Source: Dielma fastidiosa (GTDB lineage: Bacteria; Bacillota_I; Bacilli_A; Erysipelotrichales; Erysipelotrichaceae). From it: a stretch of 55,151 nucleotides of DNA. Location of the stretch: assembly GCF_000313565.1 (NCBI RefSeq), contig NZ_HE578926.1, positions 1 to 55,151 on the forward strand, given 5' to 3'. The notes beneath the pieces were generated by a model. That model did no database searches and had not been told where the DNA came from. It was given only the letters and a program-made list of their open reading frames with translations. The first letter of the stretch is position 1. The number at the start of each line of letters is the position of its first letter. Below are positions 26,098-35,400 of the stretch, one piece after another. The position numbers and the translations under genes are program-made.

Positions 26098-26194
26098 CAG
26101 AAACCTCTTTTCAAGATATACTATGCTGATTATTAACATTGAGTTAAAATTGTGTTACAGTTTTGTCACTTCCGTTTTCTTTTTGTTAATGACG

Positions 26195-26203
26195 TGTTAT
26201 AGT
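26195..26203 (+). promoter_or_regulatory. Extended -10 promoter of a candidate small RNA
   Basis: TGTTATAGT matches an extended -10 (TGn-TATAAT-like). Transcription would begin near 26210, exactly at the first base of a long-range stem. Confidence 0.5.
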
Positions 26204-26209
26204 ATGCAT

Positions 26210-26333
26210 GTGAAACAATCATTAAACTTTTTCATGAACTATATTTGTCCCTACCTACCTAAAACTCAACGAAAGCAATTGTTTCACAGCCCTCAAGAAT
26301 TGTCCTCCTAGTCAAAAGACAATTCTTTTTTTC
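26210..26333 (+). ncRNA. Candidate C-rich small RNA, about 124 nt
   Basis: GTGAAACAAT (26210-26219) pairs perfectly with ATTGTTTCAC (26278-26287), closing a loop that contains GTCCCTACCTACC. A strong terminator follows: AAGAATTGTC (26295) with GACAATTCTT, whose loop contains CTCCT. Such C-rich single-stranded loops can pair with Shine-Dalgarno sequences in Bacillota regulatory RNAs. No reading frame with a binding site fits the region. I do not recognise a known family. Confidence 0.55.
26295..26333 (+). terminator. Terminator of the candidate C-rich small RNA
   Basis: A perfect 10-bp stem with a 13-nt loop is followed by seven Ts. Confidence 0.8.
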
Positions 26334-26345
26334 TGTTTAAAATGA

Positions 26346-26380
26346 AAAGACCCGCTGACATATTGTGACAGCGGGTTTTG
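26346..26380 (-). terminator. Terminator of the DUF362 gene
   Basis: ACCCGCTG and CAGCGGGT pair around an 11-nt loop, with T-rich sequence on the minus strand. Confidence 0.7.
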
Positions 26381-26390
26381 CTTTTACTAG

Positions 26391-27506
26391 TTATTTAATT
26401 TCGATTAATTCATAGCTGCGGGTGCCGAGACCGATTTTCTGCGCGTGCTCCAAACAAACTTCCCAATTTGTATCCGGGTGCGTGCCGGTAAACGGATCAT
26501 GGTGATCACAGTGGTGTTCCCGGTTTTTAGCAAGCTGAGAACCTGGAATAACCGGTGCCTTTTGACACATATCAGCACATGCCTGATCGATAGCGACAGG
26601 ATCAAAAGACGCAAACATACCGACATCACCGATGATTGGCAAATCGTTTTCAGAGTGACAGTCGCAGCATGGTGATACGTCAACGACTAATGAGATATGA
26701 AACTGCGGGCGGTTCTGAACAACAGCCAGCGAATATTCCGCAATCTTTTTATTCAGCAGATCATTGGCCGAACCATTGGTAGGGTGGATAGCATCATGAT
26801 TGCAGGCACCGATGCAGCGGCCGCAGCCAACACACTTGGTATGATCGATAACGGCCTTGCGTTCAACAAATGAAATAGCGCCATGCGCACAGTTTTTATA
26901 ACACTGACCGCAGCTGACACACATTTCCTGATTAACCATCGGCTTGCCGCTATAATGCATTTCCATCTTACCGGCCCTTGAACCGCAGCCCATGCCGATA
27001 TTTTTCAGACAGCCGCCAAAACCAGTTGATTCATGACCCTTAAAATGTGTCAGCGTAATGAAAATATCAGCGTCCATAACAGCACGGCCAATTTTTGCTG
27101 ATGTCACATATTCGCCATTAACCGGCACATCAATATCATCAGTGCCTTTCAAGCCATCAGCGATAATGACATGACAGTTTGTCGCAAAAGGATTGAAGCC
27201 ATTTTCATAAGCCGTATCCAAATGATCAATCGCATTCTTACGGCGGCCTACATAAAGTGTATTGCAGTCAGTAAGAAAAGCGCTGCCGCCATTCTTTTTA
27301 ATTAAATCAACTAAAACTTTCGCATAATTAGGTCTTAAATAAGACAGATTTCCCGGTTCACCAAAATGTATTTTAATCGCCGTAAATTTATCTTTGAAAT
27401 CAATTGTTTCAATACCTGCCGTTTTGATTAGCTTTTCCAGCTTTTGAAGCAGATTGCAGTCAGCCGTTGCGGTAAAGTCACAATAGTAAACTTTAGCTTT
27501 ATCCAT
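26391..27506 (-). CDS. DUF362 protein with two 4Fe-4S ferredoxin clusters
   Basis: Residues 1-190 form a DUF362 domain (TAIKIHFGEPGNLSYLRP, then FKGHESTGFGGCLKNIGMGCGS). Two ferredoxin motifs follow (CVSCGQCYKNC and CVGCGRCIGAC). The protein is cytoplasmic, of unknown reaction, and widespread in anaerobes, presumably in electron transfer. GGGAGG lies before the ATG and a good promoter (TTGTAC, 17 bp, TATAAT) about 28 bp upstream. It is monocistronic. Confidence 0.87.
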   Translation of the reverse strand: MDKAKVYYCDFTATADCNLLQKLEKLIKTAGIETIDFKDKFTAIKIHFGEPGNLSYLRPNYAKVLVDLIKKNGGSAFLTDCNTLYVGRRKNAIDHLDTAYENGFNPFATNCHVIIADGLKGTDDIDVPVNGEYVTSAKIGRAVMDADIFITLTHFKGHESTGFGGCLKNIGMGCGSRAGKMEMHYSGKPMVNQEMCVSCGQCYKNCAHGAISFVERKAVIDHTKCVGCGRCIGACNHDAIHPTNGSANDLLNKKIAEYSLAVVQNRPQFHISLVVDVSPCCDCHSENDLPIIGDVGMFASFDPVAIDQACADMCQKAPVIPGSQLAKNREHHCDHHDPFTGTHPDTNWEVCLEHAQKIGLGTRSYELIEIK

Positions 27507-27532
27507 AATTCATACCTCCCATTTATACGCCT

Positions 27533-27561
27533 ATTATACTTTTTTTGTGTTTAAAGTACAA
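27533..27561 (-). promoter_or_regulatory. Promoter of the DUF362 gene
   Basis: TTGTAC (27561-27556), a 17-bp spacer and TATAAT (27538-27533). Confidence 0.7.
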
Positions 27562-27609
27562 TTGGTGAGTTGTGATAGTTGAGATAAATGAATAACGATG
27601 TTTTGAACT

Positions 27610-28536
27610 TTACTCATTCGCCGGATTTACATGGATCATGATATGTTTAATTTCAGGATAGTTATGTTCTACATCCTTGTGTATATGCTCAGCGACCTCA
27701 TGAGCCTCACGGAGTGATTTATTGCCATCAACAGATATTTCTAAATCAATATAAACCTTGTTGCCAAACATCCGTGAATGAAGCATATCGACGGATAGTA
27801 CAGATTCCTTTTCAGCAATAAAGCTAGTCAGCTGCTCTTCATAATCTTCACCGCAGGAAGTGTCCAGCATTTTGATCAGCGCGTCTTTTGAAATATCGTA
27901 AGCAACCTTTAAAATGAATAAACAGATGACAACACTTGCGATTGAGTCCATGACGGGGTAGCCTAACATCGCACCGGCTATGCCGATCAATGAGCCGATA
28001 GAGGAAAGCGCGTCTGAACGGTGATGCCATGCGTCTGCCATGAATGCGGATGAATGAATGATTCGCGCATAATGTCTTGTATACCAAAACATTGCTTCCT
28101 TTCCTATTATGGAAAATACGGCAGCGGCAAGAGCGATGGCTTTGGGTACGGCTAACGCATCATATTGATTGGCAATGATATTTTCTATTCCAACCTTGCC
28201 AACCCCAAGTCCGGTAGCCATTAATACCAGTCCTAGGATTAATGACGCGACACATTCTAAGCGCTCATGACCATAAGGATGTGAGTCGTCAGCGGCTTTC
28301 TTGGAAACCTTGACACCGATCCACGCGATTAAAGTTGTTAAAACATCGGAGAAAGAGTGGATGGCATCGGAAATCATAGCTCCTGAGTTGCCTGCGATGC
28401 CCGCGAACATTTTAAAACCGGATAATGCGGTGTTGCCAATTAAACTTACCATTGACAGTTTGCGAATAATTACCGCTTCATTCTTGTCAGCGGTGCTGAT
28501 TGCCATTTCACATGGCGTTTTGTTTTCTGTTGTCAT
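27610..28536 (-). CDS. Cation diffusion facilitator metal exporter (CzcD/FieF family)
   Basis: The 308-aa membrane protein has the family features: GNTALSGFKMFAGIAGNSGAM, metal-site Asp/His pairs in SDAIHSFSDV and ADAWHHRSDAL, six membrane helices and a C-terminal cytoplasmic domain (SRMFGNKVYIDLEISVDG). It exports divalent cations in exchange for protons. The leader carries a NiCo riboswitch, so Ni2+/Co2+ or Fe2+ is the likely substrate. GGAGG stands before the ATG. Confidence 0.92.
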   Translation of the reverse strand: MTTENKTPCEMAISTADKNEAVIIRKLSMVSLIGNTALSGFKMFAGIAGNSGAMISDAIHSFSDVLTTLIAWIGVKVSKKAADDSHPYGHERLECVASLILGLVLMATGLGVGKVGIENIIANQYDALAVPKAIALAAAVFSIIGKEAMFWYTRHYARIIHSSAFMADAWHHRSDALSSIGSLIGIAGAMLGYPVMDSIASVVICLFILKVAYDISKDALIKMLDTSCGEDYEEQLTSFIAEKESVLSVDMLHSRMFGNKVYIDLEISVDGNKSLREAHEVAEHIHKDVEHNYPEIKHIMIHVNPANE

Positions 28537-28621
28537 AAAAGAGTCCTCCTAATTTCGTCATAAATGTACGAAAATGTCTTATCTCTTATGGCACTTCATT
28601 GAGAATGAATTCCGCAAATGG

Positions 28622-28735
28622 TTAAAAAAAACATCTGTGGAACATACAACTGTCCCACAGATGCTAAGTTAACATCTGTTGCCGCCTCAGCAGCCCGGCC
28701 CCATGACCTAAAAGGTTCATCGCCTGCTCAGTTTG
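28622..28735 (-). promoter_or_regulatory. NiCo (czcD) riboswitch with expression platform
   Basis: Reading the minus strand, the leader contains the conserved NiCo blocks CTGAGCAGGCGATGAACC, GGTCATGGGGCCGGGCTGC and GAGGCGGCAACAG (28735-28672), forming the four-stem aptamer. Next comes a terminator (CATCTGTGG...CCACAGATG then eight Ts, to 28622), and AACAGATG can compete for it as an anti-terminator. Metal binding should prevent termination and turn on the exporter. The class was described as Ni/Co-sensing; later work argued for Fe2+. Confidence 0.93.
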
Positions 28736-28788
28736 TACTGTTGATCTCGCATTCAATAGAATGTAATGCAGTGCAAAGAGTTAACTGT

Positions 28789-28817
28789 GTTATAACATAT
28801 TATATGAGGGGTGTCAA
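28789..28817 (-). promoter_or_regulatory. Promoter of the riboswitch-exporter transcript
   Basis: A consensus TTGACA (28817-28812) and TATAAC (28794-28789) are 17 bp apart, placing the transcript start near 28782. Confidence 0.8.
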
Positions 28818-28866
28818 GGAAGTGTGAGGCTGAAAGCAACAATTTTGAAATGCAATTAATAACATT

Positions 28867-28902
28867 ATTTAGGCACAAATACATTTTACTAGAAACATTA
28901 AT
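28867..28902 (-). repeat. Isolated degenerate CRISPR repeat
   Basis: This 36-bp segment keeps GGCACAAATACATTTTACTA of the repeat but has changes at both ends. It lies 128 bp beyond the last array repeat, at the trailer end, in AT-rich sequence. It is probably a relic of older array units. Confidence 0.7.
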
Positions 28903-29030
28903 TATAAAATACAATTAATAAAAATCAACTTGAATATATTAACAAGTGTAATTCAATCAAATTTATGACTTAGCATAATAATTAATTAGGTCATATATGA
29001 ATTTGAAAAATTGAGTATGATTACAAAATT

Positions 29031-30179
29031 AATTAGATACAAATACATTTTATTAGAATCACTATTAAATACATTGATAAGGAATCGGCAGAAATGTCTA
29101 AGCACAAATACATTTTACTAGAATCATTATTAACTCATAATACCTATGTTTTTAATCTAGGTTTAAGCACTAATATATTTTACTAGAATTTCTATTAAAT
29201 GGCAATCATGAACAATTTCCAAGTAAATTTTGCACAAATACATTTTACTAGAATCACTATTGCGCACTGGCGATGTTGTTGAGATAATAGAGTCTAAGCA
29301 CAAATACATTTTACTAGAATCACTATTTAAGACAATAAGTATTTCCCTCAATTACTCGTCTAAGCACAAATACATTTTACTAGAATCACTATTGATGTAA
29401 CTATGCTTGTTACAAGCAATGAGTCTAAGCACAAATACATTTTACTAGAATCACTATTACTGAACCTATAAGTAGTGTACCATGTATAGTCTAAGCACAA
29501 ATACATTTTACTAGAATCACTATTTTGAACTCCCCTGTTTCAGTTGGTGATCTGTCTAAGCACAAATACATTTTACCAGAATCACTATTTTAAATGGGTA
29601 AAGAAAAAGCGCAATCCAAGTCTAAGCACAAATACATTTTACTAGAATCACTATTTCGGCTTGGGACCGAGAGAGTACAGGTTCAGTCTAAGCACAAATA
29701 CATTTTACTAGAATCACTATTTATTGGGAAGTTATATTGCTTTAAACATGAGTCTAAGCACAAATACATCTTACTAGAATCACTATTCAGTTCTGAACCG
29801 CCTCATGTAATTTTTACGTCTAAGCACAAATACATTTTACTAGAATCACTATTAATGGATCGACAAAAGTGACGAAATCCTAAGTCTAAGCACAAATACA
29901 TTTTACTAGAATCACTATTGCGGAGGATTTGCGCGAACTGAACGAAATGTCTAAGCACAAATACATTTTACTAGAATCACTATTTAAAGCCCCGAACATC
30001 AATATCCATATTGTCTAAGCACAAATACATTTTACTAGAATCACTATTGCCACCGGTGATACTTGTGATGACCGTTACGTCTAAGCACAAATACATTTTA
30101 CTAGAATCACTATTGAGAATTTGTAATACAAGAGTTATTAAATGTCTAAGCACAAATACATTTTACTAGAATCACTATT
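29031..30179 (-). CRISPR. Type II-A CRISPR array, 18 repeats and 17 spacers
   Basis: The 36-bp repeat starts GTCTAAGCACAAATACATTT and ends ACTAGAATCACTATT on the plus strand. Units start at 29031, 29096, 29161, 29226, 29292, 29358, 29423, 29489, 29554, 29620, 29686, 29752, 29818, 29884, 29949, 30013, 30079 and 30144. Spacers are 28-30 bp. The anti-repeat of the tracrRNA shows that crRNA is made from the minus strand, so the leader is on the right and the degenerate repeats at the left are the oldest. Four leftmost repeats (29031, 29096, 29161, 29226) carry mutations; single changes occur at 29554 and 29752. Confidence 0.98.
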
Positions 30180-30271
30180 AGATGGCAAGATTTTACTATA
30201 TTTCCTACGTATTTCACCGGCTTTTCTTTCATTCATCATGTAATATTTTCTGCAATTTTACCGTTTTCCAA
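30180..30271 (-). promoter_or_regulatory. CRISPR leader
   Basis: The 92-bp AT-rich stretch between csn2 and the first intact repeat is where the leader must lie. A TATAGT about 20 bp before the first repeat is a possible -10. The leader-repeat junction used for spacer insertion would be at 30180/30179. Confidence 0.65.
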
Positions 30272-31180
30272 TTATATCACATCATCTATGTTATATTTCT
30301 CAAAAAAATAATTTATAAAATCAGCTCGTTCAGATAATAATTCATTGTATTTAAGAAACGTATGCTGTTTTTCTAGAACTTTAATAATATTATGATATTC
30401 ATTACGATCTAAAAAATCTTTATACAAAATCTTCTTTTCACAGTTCTCAATAATTTCATTATTAAAAATGCAATCAATTTTATAATCTGTTACAAATAAA
30501 TGAGAAATCAAATTTTTTGTATAATAATAAAATTCTGCATCATTAAGGAATAATACAACATACACTTTTCCATTCCTCATCATCTTATCCAAAATATATA
30601 ATTGTTGTGATAAATCTAATCCCTGTTTGAAATCTCGAATAATTAGAAAGCTATCCCTTTTAACATTTAAGAAATGAAGTATCAACAAAAGTTGCATTTC
30701 CCTGGATATTGAATCGTTAATCTCTTCCTTATCAACTAAATGAAACAAGTTTTGAAATATATTCTCTAAATTATCCATTTTAAATTCAGGGGAAACTAGT
30801 CCTGGGTAATCTTCTAACAAAAATTTATATTTGCTTTGAACTACCAATTGTATATCACATAAGCATTCTGCTAATTGAGCTAATAACATATCTTTATACT
30901 CATATTCTTGAATTATTGCTTTAAGAAATTTTAAATTATAACTTTTTGATGTTAGTTTTAAATCATCCAATATGGTAGTCCCATTATAATCAATGACCTC
31001 GTATTCTTTTTTCTTGATAAGCGTATTATTAAATTGAAATTCTTTAGTTCCGCCAGATAATCCATCAACTATGATATCAGCTAAATCATTCATATACTTA
31101 CAGTTGACATTAAAACATAGTATTTTATCAAAATTTAATTCATAATACTGCTCATTATAATAAAAACTGAGTTTATTCAT
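30272..31180 (-). CDS. csn2: Csn2-family adaptation protein, long atypical form
   Basis: The 302-aa protein is encoded last in the cas operon, next to the leader, where II-A systems carry Csn2, and its start overlaps the cas2 stop (ATGA). The N-terminal 200 residues fit a Csn2-like ATPase-fold pattern: a beta-rich start, FLKAIIQEYEY, a helical region around 125-180, and DSFLIIRDFKQGLDLSQQLYILDKM with VVLFLND. Classical Csn2 proteins are about 220 aa, so this is a long variant with about 80 extra residues. Csn2 forms DNA-end-binding rings for spacer capture. The family call rests mostly on position and length. Confidence 0.75.
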   Translation of the reverse strand: MNKLSFYYNEQYYELNFDKILCFNVNCKYMNDLADIIVDGLSGGTKEFQFNNTLIKKKEYEVIDYNGTTILDDLKLTSKSYNLKFLKAIIQEYEYKDMLLAQLAECLCDIQLVVQSKYKFLLEDYPGLVSPEFKMDNLENIFQNLFHLVDKEEINDSISREMQLLLILHFLNVKRDSFLIIRDFKQGLDLSQQLYILDKMMRNGKVYVVLFLNDAEFYYYTKNLISHLFVTDYKIDCIFNNEIIENCEKKILYKDFLDRNEYHNIIKVLEKQHTFLKYNELLSERADFINYFFEKYNIDDVI

Positions 31181-31488
31181 TCTATCACCAATGTAAATTT
31201 TTTATCTACTTCTCTTCCTGTAGGAATAGCTGTCCCTACTATTAATAGCATATCTTCAAATTGTTTCTCCGTAATGGATAATATTCTGACATTCCCTGTA
31301 TCCGGCGAATTAGATTTTACTCTCTGTATATGTTTATCTGCATCTGCTTGGTTTCGGCAAAATCTAGTATAAACAGAAAACTGCATCATAATAAAGCCAT
31401 CATCCATCAGAAACTTTCTAAATTTTGTATAAACCCTTTTATCACGTTTACTTACCATCGGAAGATCAAAAGCAACCATTAATCGCAT
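31177..31488 (-). CDS. cas2: Cas2 adaptation protein
   Basis: The protein of 103 aa begins MRLMVAFDLPMVSKRDKRVYTKFRKFLMDDGF, the typical Cas2 ferredoxin-like start with the conserved Asp after the first strand. It bridges Cas1 dimers in the spacer integrase. The start at 31488 is 4 bases after the cas1 stop; the longer frame to 31527 would overlap cas1 and is not needed. Confidence 0.95.
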   Translation of the reverse strand: MRLMVAFDLPMVSKRDKRVYTKFRKFLMDDGFIMMQFSVYTRFCRNQADADKHIQRVKSNSPDTGNVRILSITEKQFEDMLLIVGTAIPTGREVDKKFTLVIE

Positions 31489-31492
31489 GTAT

Positions 31493-32422
31493 TTATAACT
31501 CGATTGAATCATCTTCTTGATTTTCATCTATGGTAAGTTCAGGTAAACACAATAATGAGGAATCATCATTTTCTAAACATTTTATATAACTTTTCACAGT
31601 TTCTTCGATGGCAAACTGAAGATTATAAAATTTTTTATTCATTTTCACTTTAAATTGAAGAAGTTCAATTAATTCTTTTCGGATAGCTATAGGAAGCGGA
31701 TAATCTAACTCATTCAAATGCTTATAAACATAAAGGTCAACAACAGGGCGATAAGGTTCCACAAAATCATAACTGAGGTTGAAGCTATTATTCATTGACT
31801 CATGATGAATGCCAATATTAGTATTAAAACCATACATTGTCAGGACACGAGTAACTTGTCCAGCAACAATGCTATATCCATAATTCAAAGCAGCATTCAC
31901 AGCATCCTCTGATTTTCTTTTACGACTAAATACATTTCCGTACATTGCTTCAAAAAATATTTTAGCAGCTATCGCCTCTCTATTTGTTTTATCACCTGAC
32001 TGCAAATCTTTAATACATTGTTTCAATTTAACTGATGCATCTTCATTCTTAACAGTACTGTCAACAACTGCTTTTTGATTCGAAATTTTATAATGAATCA
32101 AGCGATTCCATAATTGAGAATTAAAAGGCTTTTTAACACCTAACTGATCATAAAATACTTTCAATTGTTTATAATGCATATTCATCGGTAATGTTTGTGT
32201 TATTGGTAAATGTTTTTCATCACAAATGATTAAAGTTATATAATAATCAGACAGTGCCGCTAACAATGCTGCAGTGATTACAGTTTGATGATCTTCTAAA
32301 AGAAGAGATGCGATATCCTCCAAAGGAATCGCAATCTCTTCACTTTCTTTTTTTATAATTAAACTATGATGCCTAAGCGATAACTTTTCAGCTTTGCGTA
32401 TATAGATTTGACGATAGCTCAT
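31493..32422 (-). CDS. cas1: Cas1 integrase
   Basis: The 309-aa protein has the type II Cas1 layout: an N-terminal beta domain (YRQIYIRKAEKLSLRHHSLII) and a helical catalytic domain with the metal-binding Glu region (AAKIFFEAMYGNVFSRKRK), the conserved His (IGIHHESMNNSFNLSYDFVEPYRP) and Asp. It catalyses insertion of new spacers at the leader end. Its start codon overlaps the cas9 stop (ATGA). Confidence 0.97.
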   Translation of the reverse strand: MSYRQIYIRKAEKLSLRHHSLIIKKESEEIAIPLEDIASLLLEDHQTVITAALLAALSDYYITLIICDEKHLPITQTLPMNMHYKQLKVFYDQLGVKKPFNSQLWNRLIHYKISNQKAVVDSTVKNEDASVKLKQCIKDLQSGDKTNREAIAAKIFFEAMYGNVFSRKRKSEDAVNAALNYGYSIVAGQVTRVLTMYGFNTNIGIHHESMNNSFNLSYDFVEPYRPVVDLYVYKHLNELDYPLPIAIRKELIELLQFKVKMNKKFYNLQFAIEETVKSYIKCLENDDSSLLCLPELTIDENQEDDSIEL

Positions 32423-35400
32423 AAATGTACCTTGCCTAAAATATCTACATTAATTGGCTGAATAGATTTTATTGTTGATACTGTTATTATTAATCGTGAT
32501 TTAGATTTAGTTTGTAAACCTGAAGCTAAAATATCATAATCATCACCTAAAATACTGGTTATTTCAAACATTCCTGCACTAAATCCATTAACTTTACATA
32601 GTCCCTTAGCACCATTTCGCAATTCCAGCAAAATGATTTGATTCTTGTATAATTTCACATAAGGAATATAGCCTTCTCTTGCTAATTCACTATATTTGAT
32701 TTTTCGATTATTTTTCGATTGTCCCCACCAAATAAGCACCTCAGGGTCATTTTTAAAATTCATCACTCGATAGCGATCCATGCCTATAAAATATAGCTTA
32801 TCAGAATCTTCACGTCTAAACACATGCGTTTGGATTACATTCTCCTTTTCTACATATTGTTTTTTCTCTTCATGCAGCAATATTTCTTCCTTTGGACTAT
32901 CATAATCTAATTTTACTTTCTTAATTGGATTACCATTACTATTTTTAGGCAATTCCTTGTGTGAATTATAAGCTTCCTCACCATTTGCATATCCGCTTAA
33001 CCATGATTTAACAGCCTCATACACTGCCTTTTGAGTCCCCTCTTTATCATAAATTTTATCAAGCTGTTTATAATCAAATTTCTTATCAGTTACAGCCATT
33101 CGATTTGTTAAAACAACTGTGTTTTCTGTTTTAGGCTTCGGCGCAACACCATAAATAGTAGCTTTATGTAACCGCCCATTTACCTTTTTAGTATATTGGT
33201 GAGAAATAATCACTGGCTTACATTGATTTACCTGAGCCGCGTTATAATTTGCCAGACACATGAGGCCACGCTTCATTGTAGCCTCATCACGCTCATAAAG
33301 TCTTAATTTAATTTCATCCCTAAAACTATCATATGGCATTGGGAAATGACGAGGATCACTATTCTTTGTTAAATCATAAAGCTGGCCATAGTCAGCCACC
33401 GTCCTATTGATTATTTGCGTTGATATTTCACCCGTTGCCGGATCTACTACGGAAACTTTAAATTTCCTCATTGTAGATGAATTTTGTCTCAGATTCTGCT
33501 CATGAATTTCTACTCGTCTACGCAAGGAGTCTGTGGCACACGCAATAATTGCAGCATCCAACGCATGATGAAGATGATTTTTACGATTTTTTTGATCTCT
33601 TTGTTTCTCCAGCTTCACAACTTCTTCCTTCAGCTTTTTAATCTCTTTATTATTTTTTTCTTCTGTAATATAAATTGACAGTAAATCATATTTTTTCTTC
33701 AATTCTTCATCAAATTCATCATGCAGTATATAACTTGGATTTTGATAGGAATGTGTCAAATTTTTTAATCCCCAAACTCCCTTTAATTTATCCGTTATCT
33801 GCCCCGTAAAGCTTTTAACTTTGATGGAAGGAAAACAATACTTTAAAATCTCACAAATAACCTTAGTGGCATATCTTGTATCATTCAAAGCTCTTGCACT
33901 GAACTCTTCTTGTAAATCATCCGGTATTTTCTTTAATAAATATATCTCTTGTTTTTTAGGATCATTAATCGTACGCAGTACCCATGCTTCATATTTTGCG
34001 TATCCTGAATCTCTGCCAAATACTTCATAAGGTATATTATTCGCTTTTTCCAAATTTCTTTCTTTGCGAACTAATGTTTTATTAGCAAAAGTATCATTAA
34101 AACTAATTGAATATGGCATAATATGATCGATTTCATATTCACGGGTGAATAATGTTTTTTCATTAATTTTCGCAGCCATTTCATCATTTGTTAAAGCGAG
34201 CGTATAAGGATCAATGCCGCCTTGCTCAATAAATAGTTTATACTTAACTAAATCATCATGACTAATTTTCGCCATAGAAGTAAACTGATCAGAATACTTA
34301 TTAAATATCTGCATTTTCAAACTAGTGTTAGTCACTTGATTTGATAATTGCATATCCATTAATTGTTTGCGCTCGGTATCATTTTTAGTTAATTCACGGG
34401 CAACTTCAACATGAATAGCTACTGGTTTACCATAACGTGCAAAAATAGCATTAATCACCATTTTTGTTTGTTGTAAAGTTGCGATTACAGACCGATTTGT
34501 AACTGTCTTATCCAACTCTTCAAAAACCTCTTTCAGCGGCGGCAGCTCTTCATAATCAGTATCATTTTTATGCGCTTGTGAATGGTCAAGATTTAATGCT
34601 GCCATTGCCTGAGCATAATCCATTCCTTCATTAATCATCAATGGTAAAAGCTGATAAAGCATATTGAAGGAAAGCTTACCAAATTCTTTAAAACTTCCTT
34701 CATCAAGTTTCAGAATGGCCGCTTTAAATAATTGATCTTGATTTTTTAAAAGCTCATCTTCTTCTATTCCTTTGCGAATTTCATCATCTGATTTATAACG
34801 TGATAATAGATTAGCCAAAGCATCTAAAACCTTCACTTCGACATTTTCATAACCTAATTTTTTTAACTGAGATTTCAGGATCTTAGTATTTTTCATTTCA
34901 TAGACAGAAATGTTATTCTTAGCTTCATTCTTTAATTCTTCTAATGTTTTATCTTTATTTTTTTCTTCTTTGGATTTACTGACAATTTTCATAAAATCTT
35001 TCTTAGTCAATAAAAGACCTGGAAAATTGACTTGATGTCCGATCACCTTTTGAATATTCTTATATTTAATTTCTTTTCCAGAGACAGCTTCCTCAAGTAG
35101 TTTCTTAATTTGCTCATTATTTAAACGATTCTTAATTCGACTGCCTTCTTCATAAAAGGTGATATTGCGCAATTTCTGAATCATAATATATAGCTCATAG
35201 CTATAAGATGTAATAGGCGCTCGATCCTGTTTGTCAAATTTACAGATACCAATCATTTTAGATAAAGGATCATGATAAGGTCCCCATTCTGGTCCTTCTG
35301 AAAAAGATAATTGTTTAGTTAAAATAGTCAAATAATCATTTTTGAATTGATCGCTGATTACGTTCATCTCAATCTGTTTATTCAGTAATAATTCAGCTTC

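Noticed and set aside
26123-26311. 62-aa plus-strand frame after the PHP gene
   Set aside because: It starts upstream of the promoter and runs through the small RNA and into its terminator, without a ribosome binding site.
28903-29030. Further degenerate repeats between 28867 and 29031
   Set aside because: The AT-rich sequence holds short matches such as ACAATTAATA, but nothing aligned with the repeat beyond chance.
29163-29872. Open frames across the CRISPR array with repeated KHKYILLESL peptides
   Set aside because: They are translations of the 36-bp repeat and have no start signals; the array explains them.
29031-30179. Self-targeting spacers
   Set aside because: Reading the spacers against the genes of this window by eye gave no match; a genome-wide search was not possible.
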